NCBI GenBank assembly: GCA_023248785.1
Contig: JAHFDX010000066.1
Span: forward strand, 1-10,786
Reading direction: 5' to 3'
Origin: Myxococcales bacterium
Lineage (GTDB): Bacteria > Myxococcota_A > Polyangia > Polyangiales > Polyangiaceae
Length of the DNA: 10,786 bases
In this document: piece by piece, positions 1 to 5,181 of the stretch
How the letters are laid out: the number at the start of each line of letters is the position of its first letter
Position numbering within the stretch: the first letter of the stretch is position 1
Made by a program: the position numbers and the translations under genes
The notes under the pieces: generated by a model
Seen by the model: the letters and a program-made list of their open reading frames with translations, nothing else
Database searches by the model: none
What the model was told of the DNA's origin: nothing

Positions 1-129
1 ACCACAGCGCGTATGGCCCGCGTAGGCATTACCTTTCCAGTCCGCGAATGCCATGGGACTCAAAGTCAGGATGAGACCCGCGAAAAGAGTGCCGCGGCGT
101 ACTGCCCAAAAACACAAAGGCGACATCAT
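1..129 (-). CDS. Secreted protein, N-terminal part only (runs off window)
   Basis: The 43 codons visible encode an N-terminal Sec signal peptide: MMSPLC, basic residues at 11-12, a hydrophobic stretch ending in AFA (residues 27-29), with likely cleavage before Asp30. Fourteen residues of the mature protein follow (DWKGNAYAGHTRCG) before the window edge. The start is fixed by a strong GGAGGG Shine-Dalgarno sequence 6 bases upstream of the first of two adjacent ATG codons. The protein is a paralogue of the gene at 3604-4227: residues 1-29 are nearly identical (3 base differences in 86 bp), while the mature part visible here is much more diverged but still alignable (AYAG..RC shared). The reading frame is open upstream all the way to 741, but the ribosome site and the signal peptide argue for this start. 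Function is unknown; export to the periplasm or beyond is the only safe prediction. Confidence 0.75.
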   Translation of the reverse strand, partial: MMSPLCFWAVRRGTLFAGLILTLSPMAFADWKGNAYAGHTRCG

Positions 130-302
130 ACGTATCCCTCCTGAGGCCCCGAGATATGGCCTATCCGTGTGTACGGCCCACGCCCCCCATTCCTTTAGAT
201 GGCACCTCTGTATCTGCGGTCCCATGTGGGTTTTATGACCCATTGCGCCGCCTCCACCGTGTCGAAATCGTGCGCGGGTGGCAACTTCCGTCAATAAGAT
301 GC
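130..302 (-). promoter_or_regulatory. Duplicated 5' leader/promoter region, copy 1
   Basis: This non-coding leader of the gene ending at 129 matches 4228-4413 (copy 2), very closely over 130-250 and more loosely beyond. It contains the shared GGAGGG ribosome site just before the start codon and a small shared stem-loop (TGGGT at 227-231 pairs with ACCCA at 238-242, 6-base loop). A one-base length difference near 222 removes the in-frame stop that copy 2 has, which is why an open frame runs through the leader here. Conservation of a leader as strong as that of the signal peptide suggests shared regulation or recent copying. I cannot place -35/-10 boxes with confidence. Confidence 0.6.
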
Positions 303-369
303 GGTAGCGAATCGCCAAGCGAAAGGGGGACGATATCGGAGGCTCTGTCTGGGAAACCAAAGTTTGGGT

Positions 370-716
370 TCCTTTTTTTTTCAGTCGCGGCCGACGGCGC
401 GCTCGTGCTTCGGTGCTGACCGGCGCGTCCGTTGTCGACGAAGCGGACGTGCCGCCGCCTGCCACGGTGGTCGCACCAACGTCGGTTACTCCAATCGATT
501 GCGAAGCGGCGTTGCTACATGCTGCAGCGATCACAATGGAGAGCGCCAGAATGGCACCTGCGAGATGCGTGCGAGCCCACCAAGATTCGGCAGGGGCGAA
601 AAAAAAGACGGCGCACAGGCCATCGGCGCCGGGCACCGGCACTTCAACGACGAACAAAGGTGCACACGGCGGCTGCTCCAAGGGCGATGATTGCCAGGAC
701 GGCATTGCCTTGTCAC
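370..716 (-). pseudogene. Degraded lipoprotein / small membrane protein remnant
   Basis: On the minus strand two hydrophobic segments appear in different frames. One, at 644-709, reads GNAVLAIIALGAAAVCTF with no start codon and a stop directly upstream. The other, at about 517-576, reads HLAGAILALSIVIAAAC followed by SNAASQS and a Ser/Thr/Gly-rich tail, as in a lipoprotein signal with its cysteine at 517-519 and a flexible linker. The second has no plausible start codon close by; the nearest in-frame ATG is at 705. After about 390 the frame becomes Arg/Lys-rich and runs into a nine-T tract (plus strand 372-380) and then the duplicated leader, so no C-terminal domain remains. The simplest reading is a gene that followed the M23-like gene (ribosome site GAGG, GTG near 714) and was broken by frameshifts and truncated. 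A chance open frame in GC-rich DNA cannot be excluded. Confidence 0.35.
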
Positions 717-738
717 TTCCTCGGGCGGCGTGTGCTCC

Positions 739-846
739 CTACTTCAGATCAACCCAGTTGTCGGGGCTTGAGTTTCCAGCGTCATAATCGCAAGGGTTTG
801 CATCGCGCTGGGCCCTCGTCACGATCACGTTCGCTGGCGCGATTCC
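739..846 (-). pseudogene. C-terminal remainder of the M23-like lipoprotein beyond an in-frame TGA
   Basis: Directly after the TGA at 847-849, and in the same frame, 35 codons read GIAPANVIVTRAQRDANPCD... and end in WVDLK and TAG at 739-741. The composition is protein-like, and the section fits what is expected at the end of this M23-like family, where an Arg-Gly stretch and an 'R-D-A-x-PC' segment follow the last helix. The TGA would be a single C-to-T change from CGA (Arg), giving AAYAA-Arg-GIAP. I therefore treat 739-1503 as one original gene of 255 codons, now interrupted. Confidence 0.75.
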
Positions 847-1503
847 TCACGCGGCATAGGCGGCGAGCACGATGACGTTCATATGGTTGAATACCGAATC
901 GAGCGCCTCACCAGAAATCTGAGCACTCTTGAATCCGCGCAAAACGATGTCGAAGTCGTGTCCGCCCTTGCCCAAACTCGCATAACCAATGTGATCCCCC
1001 GCTTTGACTTTGTCTCCGACTTTGAACACGCTCAGAACCTCAGTGTGCATGAATTCAAACGCAAGAGGAGCGTTGGGGTTGGAGTGAATGCGAATGGTGC
1101 CTCCGCGACTCCCCTCGGAGGCGCCCGCATATGTTTCAAGCGTTCCATCAAACGGTGCGAAGAGCTTCACCTTGTCCGACGACCCAACGAAGGCTGTCGT
1201 CGGTGCGAAGTAGTGCTTCATGGACCGGTTCATTTCGCGCACGTCTTCGGCAAGCGAAAGGCCGCTGAAGTCGTGGCCGGCGCAACTTCGGAACTTTGAA
1301 ATCTGCGAAATCTGCGCGAGGTCGACGGGGTTTGCCGTGATCTCGTAGGGGTCCGTGCCGCTGTCACCAGCTTCGGAGTCGATGGCGAGACTCACGTCGA
1401 TCCCCGTGTCCGCGCTTCCCGTTGGGGGCGTTGCGGTAACACTCGTGCAGCTTGCCGTGTGAATCACGGTGAATACGAATAGACATCGTCGCACTCGCGG
1501 CAT
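847..1503 (-). CDS. M23/LytM-like lipoprotein, prematurely stopped
   Basis: The N-terminus has basic residues, a hydrophobic run and a lipobox (TASC, Cys19), followed by a Thr/Ser/Asp-rich linker to about residue 60, so an outer- or inner-membrane lipoprotein is expected. Residues 71-100 carry FRSCAGHDFSG and NRSMKHYF. Residues 110-190 form a beta-rich LytM-like fold with KLFAPFDGT, FEFMHTEVLSVF, KVGDKVKAGDHIGYA and GHDFDIVLR. His153 sits where the M23 fold has a catalytic His, but the usual HxH near residue 182 is HDF, so zinc hydrolase activity is doubtful; binding of cell-wall material is possible. The start ATG is the first after an in-frame TAG; no good ribosome site is visible. The frame stops at TGA 847-849, but coding sense continues to 739, so the product may be inactive or made in full only by readthrough. 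Confidence 0.7.
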   Translation of the reverse strand: MPRVRRCLFVFTVIHTASCTSVTATPPTGSADTGIDVSLAIDSEAGDSGTDPYEITANPVDLAQISQISKFRSCAGHDFSGLSLAEDVREMNRSMKHYFAPTTAFVGSSDKVKLFAPFDGTLETYAGASEGSRGGTIRIHSNPNAPLAFEFMHTEVLSVFKVGDKVKAGDHIGYASLGKGGHDFDIVLRGFKSAQISGEALDSVFNHMNVIVLAAYAA

Positions 1504-1575
1504 GCTGCGAGACTACCGCACACACCGTCAAGGCGTATAAGACCCGACGCGCCGATGCGGCTTGCCACGCCACGC

Positions 1576-1851
1576 TTATGAGGTGAGGCCTCTTGAAGGA
1601 CACTTCAGGTTGTTGTTGCATGCCTCAGAAAGCCTCGGATTCGTTCGGTGCATGATCGTTTCTGCGCAACAATCATGATGGATCTGACAATCGAGGTTTG
1701 CGTCGCACGCGATATCGGACGGTTTCTTAACGAGGCTCGACGTAAGCGGCGGTGCACTTGGTGTTGATGGCAGCGGGGACGAACTCGCAGTTGCGTTTGG
1801 TGTTGTCGGCGCCGTTGCTGAGGCGCCCCTCATGCGATGGTGATTGCGCAT
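1576..1851 (-). pseudogene. Cysteine-rich lipoprotein fragment
   Basis: This frame starts MRNHHRMRG, passes through a Pro/Ser/Thr-rich linker (residues about 12-40), then a cysteine-rich piece with the spacing C-x-x-x-x-DC-x-x-x-x-DCC (IACDANLDCQIHHDCC) and a later CNNNLKC, and stops at 1576. This spacing is typical of secreted myxobacterial-style proteins that have a signal peptide, a linker and a small disulfide-rich domain. Here the signal peptide is missing and the domain is cut short, so I read it as a remnant. A second minus-strand frame ending at 1727 contains NCEFVPAAINTKC, which resembles the end of the same sort of domain; the two pieces are in different frames and the wrong order for one simple frameshift, suggesting two decayed copies or a rearrangement. 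Confidence 0.4.
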
Positions 1852-1874
1852 AGTTCTGATCTGATCGAGGGACG

Positions 1875-2060
1875 CTACGTCCGATTGGATGTCGTAAGCA
1901 CCACCGGCGTCGCAGGTTGCTTTTTCGGCGAAGGCTCGATCGGCGTCGGCCTCCCATCAACGTACAGCTGGATCGGCAACGTACGCCATGCGAGCGTTGG
2001 CATCTGCATCACGACGCTGTTGCCATCCGGAGTGGGAATCTTGATCGTGACCAAGTAACG
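1875..2060 (-). pseudogene. Decayed gene fragment of unknown family
   Basis: The minus-strand frame reads YLVTIKIPTPDGNSVVMQMP, then LAWRTLPIQLYVDGRPTPIEP and a Pro/Lys-rich tail, stopping at TAG 1875-1877. It looks like part of a beta-rich extracytoplasmic protein followed by a proline linker and has moderately high G+C at third codon positions. No start codon with a ribosome site is visible; upstream the sequence overlaps the ribosome site of the oppositely oriented gene at 2146. A plus-strand frame at 1837-2058 covers the same bases, and I prefer the minus strand on protein-likeness only. It probably belongs with the fragment at 1576-1851 as one decayed lipoprotein locus. Confidence 0.3.
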
Positions 2061-2145
2061 ACGCCTGAGGCAAAACGCCACTGCACATAGACTCTTGCTT
2101 GCTGGGCCTGTTGTGCGCCTAATGCCGACCTCAAGGAGGTATCCC

Positions 2146-2493
2146 ATGGCCACAGCAGTTCTCTTCATCGGTTGGAATCGTCCTCACATTGGAATGGAAG
2201 ACAAAGCGTACGGTTGGCTCACAACCGAAGGTCTCTCCTACTTGCGTAAGCTTGAAGGAAAGAGCTTTGAACGCCTCGAGCTCATCGGACTCACAGCGCA
2301 CGGTGGTGATCTCAACGGCGCCATCATTCTGTTCGGCGAGCGTGCAAAGCTCGACGAGCTAAGGCGCACAGATGACTTCGAAGCATTCGTTATGCGCATG
2401 AGTGGTCAGTTCGATCGCCTCGGCGTGATCCCAGGCGTGAACTGGGACGGTATTCAGGCAGTGATGAAGCGCCGTCCGAAGCTAGTCGATTGA
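2146..2493 (+). CDS. Small conserved-type protein of unknown function (115 aa)
   Basis: An almost perfect Shine-Dalgarno sequence (AAGGAGGT, 2133-2140) lies 5 bases before the ATG at 2146. An upstream in-frame ATG at 2095 has no ribosome site and is rejected. The protein begins MATAVLFIGWNRP, contains a central HGGDLNG motif (residues 52-58) and IILFGE, and ends RRPKLVD. Alternating strands and helices (AVLFIGW, ERLELIGL, AIILFG) suggest a small ferredoxin-like or dimeric alpha/beta-barrel fold, cytoplasmic, with no signal peptide or cysteines. It resembles small hypothetical proteins with the opening 'MATAVLFIGWNRP' that I associate with myxobacteria; no reaction is known to me. It stands alone on the plus strand amid decayed minus-strand genes, and its 3' end overlaps the convergent gene at 2454 by 40 bp. 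It appears intact. Confidence 0.8.
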   Translation: MATAVLFIGWNRPHIGMEDKAYGWLTTEGLSYLRKLEGKSFERLELIGLTAHGGDLNGAIILFGERAKLDELRRTDDFEAFVMRMSGQFDRLGVIPGVNWDGIQAVMKRRPKLVD

Positions 2494-2903
2494 TCGACGG
2501 CACACTCGTTTTGCAGAAGAGCTCGTAGCCGAGCGGCGAGGCGAATGATCTCGCGACCGACCTCGACCTCGACGGCATCGATCTCGACGGCGAGGTCGAT
2601 TGCAGCAACCACCTCGCAAACGCTGTTGCGCAAACCGGGCCCGCGGCCCCTCCTACGCTCGGACAGAATGCGAACAACGTGAGCATTCTGTCCGGCTCGG
2701 AGCCTAAAGTACTTGCGCCGCATCGCAAGGCTGTCATTCGGTAAGCCTTCGGAGAGCTGGAGGAACGCTGACTGCAAGGCACGACCCGCTTGGTCGCGAA
2801 GCTCGGCGTCGCGAATGCGTGCTCGATGGACAGCGACGGCAAGAGCCTTCGCGACTTGGTAGGCATCCGTATTCTGAAAAGCGATCGTGGCGTCGTCGGT
2901 CAT
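2454..2903 (-). CDS. Four-helix-bundle (S23/IVP-type) protein with internal insertion
   Basis: The start ATG at 2903 has a GGAGAG ribosome site 5 bases upstream. Residues from about 10 to 60 (AYQVAKALAVAVHRARIRDAE, SAFLQLSEGLPNDSLAMRRKYF) and the later NSVCEVVAAIDLAVEIDAV match the helical pattern of the four-helix-bundle family first known from 23S rRNA intervening sequences. These are small cytoplasmic proteins, often near mobile DNA, whose exact role is unclear. Between KYF and NSVCEVV sit 26 extra, Arg/Gly-rich residues (bases 2628-2705) that do not fit a helix and contain a 12-bp palindrome: an in-frame insertion of 78 bp. The C-terminus runs past where the family usually ends and overlaps the convergent gene at 2146-2493. 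The frame is also open upstream into the transposase remnant (to 3191), so a fused product is possible, but the local ribosome site supports 2903. The protein may be non-functional. Confidence 0.65.
   Translation of the reverse strand: MTDDATIAFQNTDAYQVAKALAVAVHRARIRDAELRDQAGRALQSAFLQLSEGLPNDSLAMRRKYFRLRAGQNAHVVRILSERRRGRGPGLRNSVCEVVAAIDLAVEIDAVEVEVGREIIRLAARLRALLQNECAVDQSTSFGRRFITA
2660..2694. repeat. 12-bp perfect inverted repeat inside the four-helix-bundle gene
   Basis: CGGACAGAATGC (2660-2671) is repeated inverted at 2683-2694 with an 11-base loop. It lies within the 78-bp in-frame insertion (2628-2705), so it looks like a small palindromic insertion element of the REP/BIME or RPE kind rather than a terminator; no T-run follows on either strand. 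Confidence 0.85.
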
Positions 2904-2960
2904 GTTCGCTCTCCTCGAAGAGAGGCCGGAGGCCGGGAGAGCGAACATGACCGACGACGC
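2890..2960. repeat. 25-bp perfect inverted repeat over the start of the four-helix-bundle gene
   Basis: Bases 2890-2914 and 2936-2960 are perfect reverse complements with a 21-base loop. The left arm contains, on the minus strand, the GGAGAG ribosome site, the ATG and the first codons of the gene at 2454-2903; the right arm is an inverted copy of the same segment. In a minus-strand transcript coming from the IS remnant, the ribosome site and start codon would be paired in a long hairpin. The inverted copy makes only an 11-codon plus-strand frame (MTDDARSTESS). It may have formed by fold-back copying during the event that left the IS fragment. Confidence 0.9.
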
Positions 2961-2993
2961 ACGTTCCACAGAATCATCGTAACGAGCGAATCC

Positions 2994-3290
2994 GCGCCAC
3001 TTCAGCCAGATTAGAATCGATGCAAGCGTCACCATCGCGAGAAACATGCTGGCCGGCTTTTCGTAACGGGTGCAGACACGCCGATGGCGCGTGATGCGCT
3101 GGAAGAAGTTTTCGACGAGAGGCCTCTCCTTGTAGAGGTGTCGATCCAGTTCGCGCTGCGCGACCCGATTCGATTTCGTAGGCCTTATCACCCACGACGT
3201 ACGCGCCGCTAATCTCGGACAACAGTTCGGGGGCCGTCGTCACGTCGTGTACTTGTCCCGCCGGCCGTGAGCATAGAATATTCCAGCCCC
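2994..3290 (-). mobile_element. IS5-family transposase remnant (C-terminal part, frameshifted)
   Basis: In one minus-strand frame TTAPELLSEISGAYVVGDKAYE corresponds to the region of IS5-group DDE transposases around the second catalytic Asp (A-D-K-A-Y-D-S type motif). In another frame (start near 3191) PTKSNRVAQRELDRHLYKER, then LVENFFQRITRHRRVCTRYEK and FLAMVTLASILIWLK match the conserved C-terminal Y-x-x-R-x-x-x-E region; the catalytic Glu is the E of LVENF. Between them the usual 'SDALRAAIRARGAEPVIP'-like stretch is missing, so there is a deletion plus frameshift. A further slip near 3265 separates the LTAG and QVHDV parts. The N-terminal two thirds and both terminal repeats are not found. 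It cannot be active. Its last frame reads on without a stop into the four-helix-bundle gene. Confidence 0.8.
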
Positions 3291-3299
3291 CACAGAACC

Positions 3300-3603
3300 T
3301 TCTGATTGCAAATCACGCTCTAGCACGGCGAACCAAATCGTGCATGTCAGCTAAGCTGACCTTCGTATTCGTAACCGTGATCGCGTAAGGCGCACCGCTT
3401 GATGCCCAAGCAAGCTTATTCGGTGATTCGACCGGCGGACAACGACGTCTTCTCAAGGCGAACGCATCGTTCTTTTCTGCTGCCGATGCGGCGCACCGGG
3501 TGTGCTCTCGCTTTGGCTCCAATGGGAGAGACTTGTCTCGCGCCCGCGCGGACCAAAGAGCCGCAACCTTAAGAGGTCTGCGTTGGAAGCACCAGCGTAC
3601 GAA
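3300..3603. other. Gap without a confident gene
   Basis: A minus-strand frame at 3313-3522 reads SPNKLAWASSGAPYAITVTN and ends DMHDLVRRARA, but third-position composition is poor, there is no ribosome site and I recognise no family. It may be the stump of a gene cut by the neighbouring IS element. No promoter, terminator hairpin or RNA gene is evident. Confidence 0.4.
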
Positions 3604-4227
3604 TTACTTTGACGCGGTTGGAAGCGCGGTTGTCAGCGAGTACGGAAATGAACGGAACCCGGATTCAGACCGCATGTACACGACGTAGACGATCGCCTTG
3701 TCCTTCGTGCTCGACACAAGCAGAGGCACCTTTGTCCCCACGGGTGCATCGTGGGGAATGCGGATTGCGGCTTCGTTCACCATGGCAACCGAGCGCTTCG
3801 AATCAGGAGTTTGGGGACGTTTTTCATCAGGCACAAACTCGAAGCTGCACACGAGTACGTTGACGGCAGCTGAACCGTCGCCTGTTTTTTCGATGGAGAA
3901 ACTGGTTGGCCCTGCAGCGCCCGCCGCCTTGAGCGTTTGATACCAAACCTCGCGTGACGACCCCCAATAGAACTTTCCGGTCTTGGCGGTCCCTAGCGTG
4001 AACGCGTTGACCGAGCTCTTCGGTCCACCGAGCCTTCGCAGGAGCACCGGCTTGAATGTGTCGAAGTACGCTTCGCGCACGTCGGTCACCATCTTGTCGC
4101 TACAGCGGAACCTGCCCGCGTATGCATCAGCGTGTCGATCTGCGAATGCCATGGGACTCAAAGTCAGGATGAGACCCGCGAAAAGAGTGCCGCGGCCTAC
4201 TGCCCGAGAACACAAAGGCGACATCAT
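3604..4227 (-). CDS. Secreted protein of unknown function (207 aa)
   Basis: The start is set by GGAGGG six bases before ATG-ATG. Residues 1-29 are a Sec signal peptide (MMSPLCSRAVGRG, hydrophobic core, cleavage AFA|D), so the mature protein of about 178 residues is exported. It has two cysteines in the mature part (RCS at about 42 and LVCSF near 126), compatible with one disulfide. It alternates polar loops with strands such as AAVNVLVCSFEFV and KAIVYVVYM, so a beta-rich fold is likely. I do not recognise the family. The 5' end and leader are near-identical to the gene ending at 129, whereas the mature part diverges. It is divergent to the sigma-factor gene at 4597 with 369 bp between, so joint control is possible. 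The frame is intact, with TAA at 3604-3606. Confidence 0.75.
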   Translation of the reverse strand: MMSPLCSRAVGRGTLFAGLILTLSPMAFADRHADAYAGRFRCSDKMVTDVREAYFDTFKPVLLRRLGGPKSSVNAFTLGTAKTGKFYWGSSREVWYQTLKAAGAAGPTSFSIEKTGDGSAAVNVLVCSFEFVPDEKRPQTPDSKRSVAMVNEAAIRIPHDAPVGTKVPLLVSSTKDKAIVYVVYMRSESGFRSFPYSLTTALPTASK

Positions 4228-4413
4228 AAGTATCCCTCCTGCGGCCCCGAGATGTGGCCTATCCGTGTGTACGGCCCACGCCCCCCATTCCTTTAGATGG
4301 TACCTCTGTATCTGCAGCCAGTGTGGGTTTTATGACCCATTGCGCCGCCCCCAACATGTCGAACGTGCATGTCGAAATTGCGCCCGGGTGGCATATTCCG
4401 TCAAAAAATGGCG
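4228..4413 (-). promoter_or_regulatory. Duplicated 5' leader/promoter region, copy 2
   Basis: This leader of the gene at 3604-4227 matches 130-302. Both copies keep the GGAGGG ribosome site, long identical runs and the small TGGGT/ACCCA stem-loop (4324-4328 with 4335-4339). Copy 2 differs by one base in length just upstream of that, placing an in-frame TAA before the start, and by an extra 13-bp repeat unit (4355-4376). The segment lies between two divergent genes, so it could contain promoters for both; no consensus boxes are clear to me. Confidence 0.55.
4355..4376. repeat. Direct repeat CATGTCGAA x2, 13-bp spacing
   Basis: CATGTCGAA occurs at 4355-4363 and 4368-4376, separated by CGTG. 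Leader copy 1 has only one similar unit (GTGTCGAA near 259-266). The repeat lies between the divergent secreted-protein gene and the sigma-factor gene and could be a protein-binding site or a simple local duplication. Confidence 0.5.
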
Positions 4414-4596
4414 TTTATCCTAGCCGGACGCACGCAACGAAGAACCTTGACCTTCGCGTGTTGCTTCCTGGGCGAAGTGTGGGGCGACACCTCAGCCTCT
4501 CGCTGCGCCCACACGATCACGTTCGGCGCTTTGTCCATTCACGGGGGCTGGTTCGTTCTACCGTGACGGGCTCCCCATGGGCCCCGGCTGAATCTC
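4414..4596. other. Upstream region of the sigma-factor operon
   Basis: No gene is supported here. The open plus-strand frames across it have poor composition and overlap the duplicated leader. The promoter of the sigma operon should lie in or near this region, but I see no convincing -35 GGAAC-type or sigma-70 boxes, and the ribosome site before 4597 is weak. Confidence 0.4.
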
Positions 4597-5181
4597 ATGG
4601 ATGTCATGGCAGTTGCTCACGAAATGTCGCCTTCCGAGTCTCCCCATGATCCCGTGTGGCTTGACCGTTTCCACGCGGGCGACCGTGCCGTTTTAGAGCA
4701 GTGCTACCGGGACCATTTTGTCAACGCTCTCGGCGCCGCGGCACGCATCCTTTCTGGGATCGACGCCGAGACGGTCACCCACGAGATCTTCTACCGTCTG
4801 CTCTCCGATCAAGGGACGCGACGGGCATTTGGAGGCGGCAATCTCCGCGCGTGGCTCTCGAAGATTGTAACGAACGCCGCGATCGATCACCACCGCCGGC
4901 GGCGCCGTGAGGTTGCGGGGGATTCGGAAGACGAGACCCCAGAAGAGGACTCAAGTGGTCGCCTCGAAGAAGAATTGGAGGCCAAGCTCCTGATCGAACG
5001 GTTTTGCCGCGAGTGCCTTCCAGACAAATGGAGGGGCGTCTTCGATGCGCGCTTTATGCGTCAACTTCCACAGCGGGATGCCGCCCGCGAATTGGGCCTC
5101 CTCCGATCCACCCTCGCATACCAAGAGCAGCAGATTCGCGGACTCCTTACGGAATTCTTGCTCGCGTCGGAGGAACCATGA
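4597..5181 (+). CDS. ECF-type RNA polymerase sigma factor
   Basis: The 194-residue protein has the size and layout of an extracytoplasmic-function sigma factor. Residues about 22-104 are region 2 (WLDRFHAGDRAVLEQCY, VTHEIFYRLL, NLRAWLSKIVTNAAIDHHRR), which binds core polymerase and reads the -10 element. An acidic linker spans residues 108-128. Residues about 131-186 are region 4 with a helix-turn-helix (RDAARELGLLRSTL), which reads the -35 element. Starts at 4606 or 4624 are equally possible, since no strong ribosome site distinguishes them. The stop overlaps the next gene's ATG (ATGA at 5178-5181), as expected for a sigma factor held by the membrane anti-sigma factor made from the same transcript. 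Such genes often activate their own operon. The targets are unknown; the divergent secreted protein and its paralogue are candidates. Confidence 0.9.
   Translation: MDVMAVAHEMSPSESPHDPVWLDRFHAGDRAVLEQCYRDHFVNALGAAARILSGIDAETVTHEIFYRLLSDQGTRRAFGGGNLRAWLSKIVTNAAIDHHRRRRREVAGDSEDETPEEDSSGRLEEELEAKLLIERFCRECLPDKWRGVFDARFMRQLPQRDAARELGLLRSTLAYQEQQIRGLLTEFLLASEEP

Noticed and set aside
413..787. Plus-strand frame with a CSKGDDC cysteine pattern
   Set aside because: It lacks a signal peptide or ribosome site, has no continuation of the cysteine pattern and lies opposite better minus-strand coding signals.
847..849. Selenocysteine codon at the internal TGA of the M23-like gene
   Set aside because: The context (AAYAA-stop-GIAP) has no redox-type motif and no obvious SECIS hairpin directly downstream; Arg CGA to TGA is simpler.
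1837..2058. Plus-strand 73-codon frame
   Set aside because: No ribosome site and no family resemblance; the minus-strand frame over the same bases is more protein-like.
2890..2960. The 25-bp inverted repeat as a transcription terminator
   Set aside because: No T-run follows on either strand, the loop is long, and the arms copy the coding start of a gene.
4254..4649. Plus-strand frames in the region before the sigma gene
   Set aside because: They read through the duplicated leader and the start of the sigma gene, have no ribosome site, and the parallel frame at the first leader copy is different downstream.
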